A stretch of DNA of 64,000 nt from Streptomyces sp. CB01635 (GTDB lineage: Bacteria; Actinomycetota; Actinomycetes; Streptomycetales; Streptomycetaceae): positions 29,006-93,005 of the forward strand of contig NZ_NNBL01000036.1 in NCBI RefSeq assembly GCF_002803065.1. Reading direction: 5' to 3'. The notes below the pieces were generated by a model that was not told the origin of the DNA, searched no databases, and saw nothing but the letters and a program-made list of their open reading frames with translations. The number at the start of each line of letters is the position of its first letter. Positions within the stretch are counted from its first letter, which is position 1. Shown piece after piece: positions 7,790 to 16,071 of this stretch. The position numbers were made by a program, and so were the translations under genes.

Positions 7790-9235
7790 TCAGTATCTGT
7801 CGGCGGCGATGAGCGGTCCGTAGTAGCGGCCGGGGATGGGCCGGTGTGGGTCCCCGAAGAAGCCGTACCGGCGATCGTGGTCGTTGTATTTGCGTGCGTC
7901 GTTGACCAGCTCGCGAACGTTGCGGGCGGGGGAGGAGCTACCGCACCGGCGGGTGTCGATGCACAGGGCGAGCACGCCGGACACGACGGGGGCGGCGAAG
8001 CTGGTGCCGTCGCCGAACGCGTGGTGGTGGGGGAGAGGGAAGTTGCTCTCGTTGCAGACGCCGGGCGCGGCAACAGTGTGCTTGCGATCGGCCGCCGACC
8101 GGGCGAAGTTGCTGAACGGCAGAGAGGCCTCGTCGTCGGCGTCTCCGAAGAAGCCGAAGTCGCGGCCGTAGCAGATGGGTGCGACCTTCGCGCCGGGCCT
8201 GCCGTCGAAATCGGCCATCGCGGTGGTGGTGATCACCTCGTCGTATGCGGCAGGAATGACGCTGGCCACGTCGGCGTGTTCGTTGCCTGCGGAAGCCACC
8301 GGTGTGACGCCGGCTGCCACGGTGTTGCAGATCGCGAGGTGGAGGGGGTCCTGGTTCACCACGCCGCACTGACCGTCGTCCTTTTCTGTCGGTGTGGACT
8401 CACTGCCGAGGCTCATGTTGAAGAGGGCGATGTCGTTGTCGGGGTCAGCGTCCGTACGGGTGGAGACCACCCAGTCGATCCCACACAGGAGGGCCGCGTC
8501 CGTGATGAGCCCCTGGTCGTCGTCCGCGACCTTTACCGCCCACTGCGGAGTGCCTGGCGCGACTCCCACGAGGCCTTGGTCGTCGTCCCTGCCGCCGATG
8601 ATCCCGGCGACCATGGTTCCGTGGCCGCTCGGATCCTGCAGGCTGGTGCCGGGAAAGACAGGACTGCCGCTCAGACAGTCAACGCCTCCTTGGACGTTGA
8701 GGTCGGGCACGTCAGCCGCGATGCCGCTGTCCAGGACGGCGACGTTCACGTCGACCGATCCCTTGCCGTTGCCGGACCGGGCAGAAGAGCGGTCGGCTCG
8801 GACCCGGTCCACGAACACCGGCTGACACTGCCGGATGGGGGGAACGTCGTCGAGCACTTCCTGGCAGTCGCGCAGCGGGGGAGCCGGCAAGGGAGGTGGG
8901 GAAACCGGCTGAGGAGGTGGGGAGACCTTGTACGTCCGCTGCGCGGCGACGAACCGGACCTGAGGGTCCTTCTCCAGCGCGGTGGCCTGGGCCGGAGTCA
9001 TGGTTGCCGCGTAGCCCTTGAGCGCGTGCCCGTACACCACCGTCGCGCCGGATCCGCCGTAGGCGCGGGTCTGCCGACTTGCAGCGGCCTTCGGGTCAGC
9101 CACCGAGTCCTTGAGAACGACCACGTAGCCGCGCTCGTCCTCAGCGGCCGCCGCCGTGTGCAGTGGCAGGCCAGCCAGGCTGCTCAGGAGAAGGCAGGAG
9201 ATGCTCAGGGCTGTCCTGCGGCCGAGACGGTTCAT
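7790..9235 (-). CDS. Secreted subtilisin-like serine protease (S8)
   Basis: A 481-residue exported subtilase. A signal peptide covers residues 1-31 (MNRLGRRTALSISCLLL to HTAAAAE). An I9-type propeptide covers about 36-102 (YVVVLKDS; PQVRFVAAQRTYKV), then a Pro-rich linker. The catalytic triad is Asp169 (AVLDSG), His205 (GHGTMVAG) and Ser412 (GTSFAAP); the oxyanion Asn is Asn318 (SAGNEH). Paired Cys residues suggest disulfides. ATG 9235 is chosen because the signal peptide begins there; the frame runs open 97 codons further upstream. There are no clear operon partners. Expected role is extracellular protein degradation. The family is certain, the substrate is not. Confidence 0.93.
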   Translation of the reverse strand: MNRLGRRTALSISCLLLSSLAGLPLHTAAAAEDERGYVVVLKDSVADPKAAASRQTRAYGGSGATVVYGHALKGYAATMTPAQATALEKDPQVRFVAAQRTYKVSPPPQPVSPPPLPAPPLRDCQEVLDDVPPIRQCQPVFVDRVRADRSSARSGNGKGSVDVNVAVLDSGIAADVPDLNVQGGVDCLSGSPVFPGTSLQDPSGHGTMVAGIIGGRDDDQGLVGVAPGTPQWAVKVADDDQGLITDAALLCGIDWVVSTRTDADPDNDIALFNMSLGSESTPTEKDDGQCGVVNQDPLHLAICNTVAAGVTPVASAGNEHADVASVIPAAYDEVITTTAMADFDGRPGAKVAPICYGRDFGFFGDADDEASLPFSNFARSAADRKHTVAAPGVCNESNFPLPHHHAFGDGTSFAAPVVSGVLALCIDTRRCGSSSPARNVRELVNDARKYNDHDRRYGFFGDPHRPIPGRYYGPLIAADRY

Positions 9236-9577
9236 ACGATTCCTCTGGTCGTAGCCTCCCGGTCCCGCAGACCGAGCACGAGGCATCGTGACCGTGCAGG
9301 AACGAACGGAGCCGCAACCTCCCCCATATGTGGGCGTGCCCTTGGCCGATCCAGCCGATTGCCCTGGACAGCCGCTTCCCTCCCGACACCGAACCGTGCC
9401 GCGACCGGATCGTGATCGCGGGGTGCGAATGTCGGTAGACGGTCCCCGGGTGACCGGCGTGGCCTCCAGCCGTTCGTGGAGCGCGCGGACGAGGCGGGCC
9501 CGAGGAGGACAGCTGAGCTCGCTCACGGACTGATCAAACCCGCCTCACAGCTCCTTACCGCGCGCCACGATCACCGT

Positions 9578-10070
9578 GTGCCCAACCTCTTCGAGCGCCG
9601 CCCCAAGCCGCAGGGAGGCCACACTCCGAACCTGTGGCCTGCGTAGGCCGTCGCCCCGCTCACCCTGATAGTCGTCGGCGCACTCGCGTACGGCCTCTAC
9701 CGGGGCGCCGATGCGCTCCTCACCGCCGAGAACACCAGCAAGAACCCGGTCGACGTCCAGGACGTCATCAAGACCGCCGTCACCGTCATCACACTGATCG
9801 GTGCCGTCCTCGCCGGCCTGTACGCCTACCGCAAACAGCTCCTCTCCGAAGGCGACTCACACCGCGCGGACGCAAGCCAGCTCGCCGAGCGGTACTCGCA
9901 AGCGGCCGAGCAGCTCGGCCACGATCAGGCCGCCGTCCGCCTCGTCGGGGTGTATGCGATGGCACGCCTCGCCGATGACTGGCCGCAGCAGTTGATCGGC
10001 TGCCCATGCCACAGCCGATCAAAGACCAGGACAGGCCGTCCAGCGACTGCCCGCACACAGGAGTCCTGAT
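9578..10070 (+). pseudogene. Broken pentapeptide-repeat-type membrane protein N-terminus
   Basis: Starting at GTG 9578 the frame reads an N-terminal basic segment, then TAG at 9644-9646. It continues with two hydrophobic segments (VVGALAYGLYRG; VITLIGAVLAGLYAYRKQLL) and RYSQAAEQLGHDQAAVRL-GVYAMARLADD. The last part is the hallmark that precedes the pentapeptide repeats in Streptomyces membrane proteins of that family. The repeats themselves are missing. An internal stop plus 3' truncation make it a pseudogene. Confidence 0.65.
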
Positions 10071-10260
10071 GGGCGCGATGCCGCAGGATGGCGATCTAGC
10101 TCAGGAGGCCGAGGTCGTGTGGCTGGAAGACCCCACCGACCTCGAGTACGTCCGCCAGGCCCTCGACAAGGTCAGCATCCGCAAGGGCAAGCCTCGATAC
10201 GAGCGCGACTGCCGCCTCATCGGCTACACCAACCTCCCCCCAAGGCGACGCGCACCGCTG
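10071..10260 (+). other. Unassigned coding-like scrap
   Basis: One plus frame reads EAEVVWLEDPTDLEYVRQAL, DKVSIRKGKPRYERDCRLIG, YTNLPP, which looks protein-like in composition but has no recognised family and no natural end. It sits between two broken genes. Probably another gene fragment. Confidence 0.25.
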
Positions 10261-10415
10261 TCAGCGCAGGTACACCAGGCCGACGAGCGCGCGTTGGTGC
10301 GGCGGGAGCTTGCAGCGGCGGTCACCCTCGCGGGTGACGATGAGCATGGTGACCCACTCAACCAGCGCGCGCGGCATGTCGAGTGCGGGAGGATAGAGAA
10401 CCAACGAGGCACCTA
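10261..10415 (-). pseudogene. DDE transposase N-terminal remnant
   Basis: The minus strand encodes ASLVLYPPALDMPRALVEWV, TMLIVTREGDRRCKLPPHQR and ALVGLVYLR before a stop. This is the characteristic N-terminal helix-turn-helix segment of Streptomyces IS5-group transposases. Only this piece survives. Confidence 0.6.
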
Positions 10416-10608
10416 AGCCGATGAGTTGAGACTTCGAACACCTCCCTCAACAGCGGGGGCCTCGTGCGTTGCGTCCTCGCCGCCGTCACCCATCACTGAG
10501 CCTTTGCCAACTTGCACCGTGAGCAGGTCAGTTGGTTCGACACATGAGTGAAGCCCCTGGTAGACGGGTTCACGGCCAAGATCACCCGGTACCCACCAGA
10601 GGCTTCAC

Positions 10609-11379
10609 GTGCTTGTCTACCCGTGCGGGCTGGACGTGTCCAGTCGGTCCCTGACCTTCCTCGCCGCTCGTCTGCGAGAACACCGTCGTCGGATCGGAAG
10701 TCGCTGGCGTCGACTCTCGGTCGACCGTCAAGCCCTGCTGGTGTTGGCGCATCTGCGCAACGGGACCACGTACACCCAGCTCGCAGCGGGTTTCGAGGTC
10801 GGGACGAGCACGGTCTACCGCTAGATCAGCGAGGCCGTCGACGTGCTGGCCGCACTCTCACCGACCATCGACGAGGCCGTACGTGCCGCTTCGACGAAGG
10901 CCTACGTCCTGCTCGACAGGACGCTCCTGCCGATTGACCGGATCGCGGCCGACCGGCCCTTCTTCTCCGGCAAGCACAAGAAGCACGGCATGAACGTGCA
11001 GGTCATCACCGATCCGTTGGGCCGGCCGCTGTGGGCCTCGCCCGCACTGCCAGGGGCTGTCCACGACGTTCGCGCGGCCCGCGAGCACGGCATCATCGAC
11101 GCCCTGGACCAGGCGCACATCCCCTGCTGGGCGGACAAGGGTTACCAGGGCGCCCGCGTCACGGTCCGCGTTCCGTTCCGCGGCCGATGACAGGCGCTTT
11201 CCATCGGTCAGCAGGCCGTCAACCGATCCCAAGCCAAGATCCGCGCCCTTGTCGAAAAGGCCATGGCCACTCTCAAGTCATGGCGGCTACTCCGCAAACT
11301 CCGCTGCTCGACCAACCGCACCACGAGCCTCGTCCAGGCCGTACTCACCCTGCATCACGCCAGCTCAACCGCAGGTTGA
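10609..11379 (+). pseudogene. IS5-family (DDE_Tnp_4) transposase with two nonsense mutations
   Basis: The full-length frame is otherwise intact. The HTH region (RQALLVLAHLRNGTTYTQLA; FEVGTSTVYR) is followed by TAG at 10822-10824, then the DDE core (VLLDRTLLPIDRIA; WADKGYQGA), TGA at 11188-11190, and the C-terminal SWRLLRKLRCSTNRTTSLV. Sense codons are expected at both stops. Terminal repeats are weak: GTGAAGCC near 10547 and GGCCTCAC near 11386. Two point mutations in an otherwise complete gene suggest recent inactivation. Confidence 0.8.
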
Positions 11380-11658
11380 AAAGGCCTCACTGGCTACTCC
11401 GAAAATGCTCAATGATCATGAAACGGTCATACCGGCTTCACGCCGACACTCTGGATCCCCACCTCTTGCCTTCTTTCCTCAAATTAACCTCAGGTGAATC
11501 CCAGAAGACGAGAAAGCATATCGGGCATATTGTGTCATATAAACCCGAACTGAGAAGTAGATCTGTGAAGAAACCTTGAAGGAGTTCCCACCTATGCTTT
11601 CATTCTCTTCACGGAAGGCCGGACGGGATTCGGCCTCTAGGGGCAGGGGGGAACCCGA
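11380..11658 (+). promoter_or_regulatory. AT-rich upstream region of the secreted-protein gene
   Basis: This stretch is visibly lower in GC than its surroundings, including TCAAATTAACCTC and TGTGTCATATAAAC, and is a plausible promoter region. A short ORF starts at ATG 11595 behind AAGGAG and runs out of frame across the GTG start at 11659. It could be a leader peptide or chance. Confidence 0.4.
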
Positions 11659-13902
11659 GTGTCATCTAGTAATTCTCGAAGACGGGCCCGGCTCATTACG
11701 AGCGGGATTTTCGTTGCAGCCTTGACTGCAGGCACCATCACGGCTCCGCAGCTCACGGGGGGAACCAGTGCTGCTGCTGAAGCGTGCCAGACGAAGGTAT
11801 CGACCTACCTCATAAATGCCGACGGCGACAAGCTGCAGAAGTACGTCGACTGGAATCCGTCGAATGCCACTGAGTCGGCCCTCCTCGATACCGGCAAGTC
11901 GGCATCGCTGAAGAGCGATAGCTATTACTTCGCGGGTGGACACGGCGTGATCTACGAGGTCACAGCGGACGGGGTGCTCAAGTCCTATCAGGACCGTAGC
12001 GACAGCGGAGGAAGCGTACTCACTCCGGTCAAGACGTACGACGCCAACTGGACAGCACGCCACAACCGCGTTTGGTCGAATGGCGACCTCATCTTCTCCA
12101 TCCACGGCGGCGGCAAGCTGGAGGTATTCCAGCAGAGTTCACCGCTCACCGGTGACGGCGAACTCAAGCTCGATGCGTTCCCACTGACCGTCAGTAACCC
12201 GGCAGTCGTCGCGTTCACCAGCGCCGACGACGTCTGGGCAGTTGGTTCGACTACCTACACCCTCACGGACGGGGTGATCCGTGCCTGGGCTTACACAGCC
12301 AGTCCGCACCCCAGCTTTCCCGCCCAGGGAACGGTCGTGGCGACCACCGACACCACGCAGAGGCAAGGCTGGGGCGTCGGCCCGGGAACTGTGCGGACTG
12401 CCATGAGCGACGGCACCGTGCAGGCGTATGCGGGAACTCCGAATCTCACCGTCACGAACAGTGAGTACGGTGTGGGGCTTTTCGGTGAAGTCCTCGCAGA
12501 TACCGCTACGTGCCTTGCGGACGCAGGTGACGAAAAGCCCACCTTGGGCGCCGCGGGAGATGACCCTGACGCACCTGCCGCTGTGGCCGAGGAGCCCGGC
12601 GAGCCCCCGGCCCCGGGTGCCCCGGAAGTACTCAAGGGCAAGTTCACCCTCGGAAACGGCACACCGGCCGCTGGATTGACTGTCAAGGTCGAAGCCACCG
12701 ACGCGGTCCCAGAGGATGGCGCTGAGGTCGACCTACCGTCGCTCGGTACCGCCGTGACGGCCGCAGACGGCAGTTGGTCACTGACCCTGCCCAAGACGCT
12801 GCCTGCCGAAGTCCAGCAAGCCGCGACCGAGAACGGCGGACTCGTCAACGCGATGGCGACCGTCACGGGCCAGACGTCGACCGGCGTCCCCATGGGAGGT
12901 ATCACACACCTCACGGCGGCGCCGGCCACCGCGACCGCCTCAGCGCGGAGCCTCGCCGTGGCTGACGACGAAACCGCCGAGCCAGCGGAGCTTCTGCCCC
13001 TGGGGACATCCTCCGACAGCAGCGAAGTGTCCAGCCTGAGCGAGGCACAGGACCCAGCGGTCAACGTCAAAATGGCTGCGGGTTACGCCAAGAGCTGGGC
13101 CGCGAAGCGGGAAGCAGAGCCTACCGACACACTCGGCGACAGCCCGCTTCCCAAGTGGCAGAACGCTACGGGTAACTTGCCGACCGGCTACAACCCCTAC
13201 ATCGTCAACGGGCAGGACACCAAGGGCTTGGTCGTGCGACCGATGGACGGCGGATGCGACCGCACAAAATCCAAGGTCATCGACAAGAAGATCTACTACA
13301 CCACCGTGGGCGAGGGTCACGCCTACTGGGACGCCAAGGCGTCGGTCGACTACGACAGCAAGCTGTCCTCCACTGTGGACGTCGCAGCGAAGACCGGCGG
13401 CAACTGGACCATCACCGGAAGTGTGAGCCTGGGCTCATCCATGAGCGTCACCACCGGATACACGGCCAAGGGCCCGTACTTCGGGAAGCAATGGAAGGTG
13501 CCGATCAAGTACACCAAGTACAAGGAGACTTGGAAGTGCGGAGGCAACAACTCCTTCACGCGGTACGTCATCAAGCCCGGTAAGTACACGATTCCGGCGG
13601 GTGGCGCCACCGGGAAGTACGGCAAGGACGTCAGCTCCAAGGACGGAAGCGGATACTGGGACGCCCCTAAGTCTCACCGCGCCTATGTCACGCGAGGCTC
13701 CTACTTCCAGCTGAGCAAGAATCGCAGCATCAAGTTTTCCGGCGCCGTCAGCGCTTACGGCGTTTCCCTGGGCGGGTCCACGGGCTACGATCGCGATCAC
13801 AAGCAGCGCATTACCGCCGGAAACAAGTCCAGCTACAAGCATTACATATGGGGGAAGAATGGCAGCCCCTCGGGCAAGCCGGGCGTCTTCTATTCCGACT
13901 AG
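11659..13902 (+). CDS. Large secreted protein of unknown function
   Basis: A 747-residue exported protein. A signal peptide covers about 1-39 (RRRARLITSGIFVAALTAG to TSAAAEA). Residues about 40-290 look like a propeller or tachylectin-like beta domain (repeated YEVTADGVLKSY, SNGDLIFSIHGGGKLEVF, VGPGTVRTAMSDGTVQAY motifs). There follows an acidic Pro/Ala linker, one carboxypeptidase-regulatory-like beta segment (GNGTPAAGLTVKVEATD), a low-complexity Ser/Glu region, and a C-terminal Lys/Tyr/Gly-rich beta domain (about 540-747). GTG 11659 follows GGGGGGAACCC. Its 3' end overlaps the next gene by 44 nt. The C-terminal domain recalls secreted pore-forming or lectin-like modules, but no family was recognised. 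Confidence 0.8.
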   Translation: MSSSNSRRRARLITSGIFVAALTAGTITAPQLTGGTSAAAEACQTKVSTYLINADGDKLQKYVDWNPSNATESALLDTGKSASLKSDSYYFAGGHGVIYEVTADGVLKSYQDRSDSGGSVLTPVKTYDANWTARHNRVWSNGDLIFSIHGGGKLEVFQQSSPLTGDGELKLDAFPLTVSNPAVVAFTSADDVWAVGSTTYTLTDGVIRAWAYTASPHPSFPAQGTVVATTDTTQRQGWGVGPGTVRTAMSDGTVQAYAGTPNLTVTNSEYGVGLFGEVLADTATCLADAGDEKPTLGAAGDDPDAPAAVAEEPGEPPAPGAPEVLKGKFTLGNGTPAAGLTVKVEATDAVPEDGAEVDLPSLGTAVTAADGSWSLTLPKTLPAEVQQAATENGGLVNAMATVTGQTSTGVPMGGITHLTAAPATATASARSLAVADDETAEPAELLPLGTSSDSSEVSSLSEAQDPAVNVKMAAGYAKSWAAKREAEPTDTLGDSPLPKWQNATGNLPTGYNPYIVNGQDTKGLVVRPMDGGCDRTKSKVIDKKIYYTTVGEGHAYWDAKASVDYDSKLSSTVDVAAKTGGNWTITGSVSLGSSMSVTTGYTAKGPYFGKQWKVPIKYTKYKETWKCGGNNSFTRYVIKPGKYTIPAGGATGKYGKDVSSKDGSGYWDAPKSHRAYVTRGSYFQLSKNRSIKFSGAVSAYGVSLGGSTGYDRDHKQRITAGNKSSYKHYIWGKNGSPSGKPGVFYSD

Positions 13903-14410
13903 AGCGGCCACGCTTCTGGCGTGCGCGCTTCTCGTCAGTTGCTCCGCCTCTCCGTCCGGTGGACAGGCGCTGGACGCAGAGGGATCGCAGTCCAGTGGGA
14001 CAGTCGGCAACACGCACGCCAAGGTGGGCCAAACCTGGTACTTCGCCCTTCCCGTGCCGCACAACGTAAGCGGCAAGAGCATTGAGATCACGGGCGCGAG
14101 TGTCGTTGACCCGCCCAAAGGCCTCAAGGTACTTGGTTACGCGGCCTACAACGTCAATGACACCGAGGGGCTGCCCCTCCTAGCCCTGGGCGGCGAGTCA
14201 GACACGCCGGACTTTGCCCACCTCAAGGACTACGCGAAGTCCGAAGTCAAGGTTTCACCGAAGAAGCAGAGTGAAATATTCTTCCAAGCAAAGATTCGGA
14301 TCACCTCACCACCCAAGAAGAATATTGAGCATTGCCAGTTCCAGTACCGCCAAGGAGGTCAAGAGTTCACCCAAATCCTTGACTGCGAAATGGAACTGAA
14401 GGTGAGCTAG
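13859..14410 (+). CDS. Putative lipoprotein overlapping the secreted-protein gene
   Basis: A 183-residue protein with a lipobox LLVSCSAS (Cys about 28) after a hydrophobic signal, so it is probably anchored to the outer face of the membrane. The rest is beta-rich (VGQTWYFALPVPHNVSGKSI; FFQAKIRITSPPKKN) with two later Cys residues (IEHCQFQY, LDCEMEL) that may pair. It starts 44 nt inside the preceding gene in another frame, indicating translational coupling. A surface partner, chaperone or immunity role for the upstream protein is inferred from the coupling only. Confidence 0.8.
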   Translation: MAAPRASRASSIPTRAATLLACALLVSCSASPSGGQALDAEGSQSSGTVGNTHAKVGQTWYFALPVPHNVSGKSIEITGASVVDPPKGLKVLGYAAYNVNDTEGLPLLALGGESDTPDFAHLKDYAKSEVKVSPKKQSEIFFQAKIRITSPPKKNIEHCQFQYRQGGQEFTQILDCEMELKVS

Positions 14411-14425
14411 CCCCGAAGATGCGAC

Positions 14426-14463
14426 ACGTCCCCCCTCAGCCGTCCAGGTTGGAGGGGGTACGT
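14426..14463 (+). terminator. Terminator after the lipoprotein gene
   Basis: ACGT-C-CCCCCTC pairs with GAGGGGG-T-ACGT, an 11-pair stem with one mismatch, 16 nt after the lipoprotein stop. It ends the two-gene unit. Confidence 0.6.
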
Positions 14464-14729
14464 GCGTAGCGGGCAGTGAGCATTTTTTCAGCGGATTCTT
14501 GGGAGGAACCCCGGGCGTTCACGCCCGGGAGGAATCGCATCCACGGGATGCGACGCGGAGCGTCGCCGTGATGTGCCGCAGGCCATGACGGCCGCGGAGC
14601 GGCCCGGGGCGTTCCGGCGGAGCCGGGCTCTGCCGGTGTGCGGTCAGGGCCGTGGCCGGTATCGCTCGTTCGGGTGAGGTGGGGCGAACGTGTGGTGGGT
14701 CTTCGTCCAGGTGTATAGGTTCGCTGATC

Positions 14730-15893
14730 GTGAAGCTGGTAGTGCGGGTGAAGCTGCTGCCGACGCCCGTACAGGCGGCGGCACTTGAGGCGACCCTGTA
14801 TGCCTGCAATCAAGCGGCGACCTGGGCGGCCGGGGTAGCTTTCGAGGAAAACGCGCGACGTCCGCTTGAGCTCCGCAAGCACACCTATGCCGAGTTCCGG
14901 GCCAGGTGGCAACTGGGCGCCCAGGCCGCCCAGCACGCCATCAAGAAGACCTGCGATGCCTACACCACCTTGAAGGTGAACCTGCGTAACGGCCGGTACG
15001 GGCGGCCCGGCACGAAGCGTCATGCCCGGGCCTCGGGCAAGCCAGTGGTCTTCCGGCCTCAGGCGGCGCAGCCGTACGACGACCGGATGCTGTCCTGGCA
15101 GCACGAGCAGCAAACGGTGTCGATCTGGTCCACGGCCGGACGGCTGAAGGGCGTGGCGTTCACCGGGCAGGCCGAGCAGCTGGAGGTCCTGGCTGCGCAC
15201 CGCAAGGGTGAGTCCGACCTGGTGTGCCAGGGCGGGAAGTGGTTCTTGATCGCGACCTGCGACATCGACGAAGCGACCGCGAGCACTCACCCGGTCGGGT
15301 TCCTCGGCGTCGACCTGGGGATCGTGAACATCGCGGTCACCTCCGACGGGGCACGCCACTGCGGCAGGCGGATCAACCGCAAGCGCGAGAGTGACCGCAA
15401 CCTGCGGTCCAAGCTGCAGAAGAAGAACACCAAGTCCGCCAAGCGGCGGGCGAAGAAGCACGCGGGCAAGGAAGCCCGGCGCGCCAAGGACATCAACCAC
15501 AAGATCAGCAAGCGGATCGTGGCGGAGGCTGAACGCACCGGTCGCGGGATCGCCCTGGAGACACTCACGGGCATCCGCGAGCGGGCACGGCTGAGAAAGC
15601 CCCAACGCGTCAAGATCCACTCCTGGCCCTTCGCGCAACTCGGCTCGTTCATCGCCTACAAGGCGAAGCGGGCCGGGGTGCCGGTCGTCTACGTCGACCC
15701 GGCGTACACCAGCCAGGAATGCGCCCAGTGCCATCACACCGCACGCGCAAACCGGCCCTCCCAGGCCGGCCGGGTCTGCGGCTTCGTTGAGCACGCAGAC
15801 CACAACGCGTCCCACAACATCCGCCAACGCGGCTGGATGGCATGGGTCTGCGGGGCCCAGTCAACGGCCCCTGAACTCACCCTCATCGCGTGA
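14730..15893 (+). CDS. tnpB: TnpB RNA-guided nuclease, copy 1 (defective zinc ribbon)
   Basis: A 387-residue TnpB/OrfB nuclease. RuvC residues are present: Asp195 (GVDLGIVN), Glu277 (ALETL) and the late Asp in ADHNASHNI. The C-terminal zinc ribbon is abnormal. The first pair CAQC (331, 334) is followed by SQAGRVCGF, where copy 2 has SQAVFSCRVCGF, so a 9-nt in-frame deletion removed one of the four zinc cysteines. GTG 14730 starts at the conserved MKLVVRVKLLPT. Expected function is cleavage of target DNA guided by an omega RNA from the right end. Loss of a zinc ligand probably weakens it. Confidence 0.85.
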   Translation: MKLVVRVKLLPTPVQAAALEATLYACNQAATWAAGVAFEENARRPLELRKHTYAEFRARWQLGAQAAQHAIKKTCDAYTTLKVNLRNGRYGRPGTKRHARASGKPVVFRPQAAQPYDDRMLSWQHEQQTVSIWSTAGRLKGVAFTGQAEQLEVLAAHRKGESDLVCQGGKWFLIATCDIDEATASTHPVGFLGVDLGIVNIAVTSDGARHCGRRINRKRESDRNLRSKLQKKNTKSAKRRAKKHAGKEARRAKDINHKISKRIVAEAERTGRGIALETLTGIRERARLRKPQRVKIHSWPFAQLGSFIAYKAKRAGVPVVYVDPAYTSQECAQCHHTARANRPSQAGRVCGFVEHADHNASHNIRQRGWMAWVCGAQSTAPELTLIA

Positions 15894-15969
15894 GAACTGG
15901 ACGCAGCCGACCCCATCACCACCAGTGATGACTCGAGCAGCAAGCCCGGTCGTTCACGACCGGGTAGTT
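15816..15969 (+). ncRNA. Putative omega RNA scaffold of copy 1
   Basis: By analogy with characterised TnpB systems, the guide-RNA scaffold comes from the tnpB 3' end and the right-end hairpin, with the guide taken from the flank (GACGGCTTGACCTTTC here). The 5' limit is arbitrary. Confidence 0.35.
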
Positions 15970-16071
15970 GACGGCTTGACCTTTCAGGCCGGCGGAAGCG
16001 AGGTCGGAGGGGCTGGTGTGTGAAAGCCGTTGCGGCAGTCCACGTTGCCCTCGTCCGACTGCCCGGTCTTG

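Larger units (their letters stand above)
14489..15969 (+). mobile_element. TnpB-only IS200/IS605-type element, copy 1
   Basis: Left end CAGCGGATTCTTG followed by hairpin CCCGGGCGT-TC-ACGCCCGGG (14510-14529); right end hairpin CCCGGTCGT-TC-ACGACCGGG (15945-15964) then TAGTT. The same ends occur in the copy at 33406-34904. No tnpA is present, so it would need a transposase in trans. Joining the flanks recreates TTGAC at the insertion point. Boundaries are good to about 3 bp. Confidence 0.8.

Noticed and set aside
7532..9415. 627-residue plus-strand open frame opposite the subtilase
   Set aside because: Antisense shadow; low-complexity composition, and the subtilase triad is on the minus strand.
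9578..11190. Stop-codon recoding, since several genes are broken by single TAG or TGA codons (9644, 10822, 11188, 37826)
   Set aside because: The stops are in transposases and gene scraps among other clear decay, with both TAG and TGA involved and no downstream recoding element seen. Ordinary pseudogenisation explains them.
11595..11660. Leader peptide gene upstream of the secreted protein
   Set aside because: It has a good AAGGAG site, but the frame continues into the main gene in another register and encodes nothing recognisable. Mentioned only as part of the upstream region.
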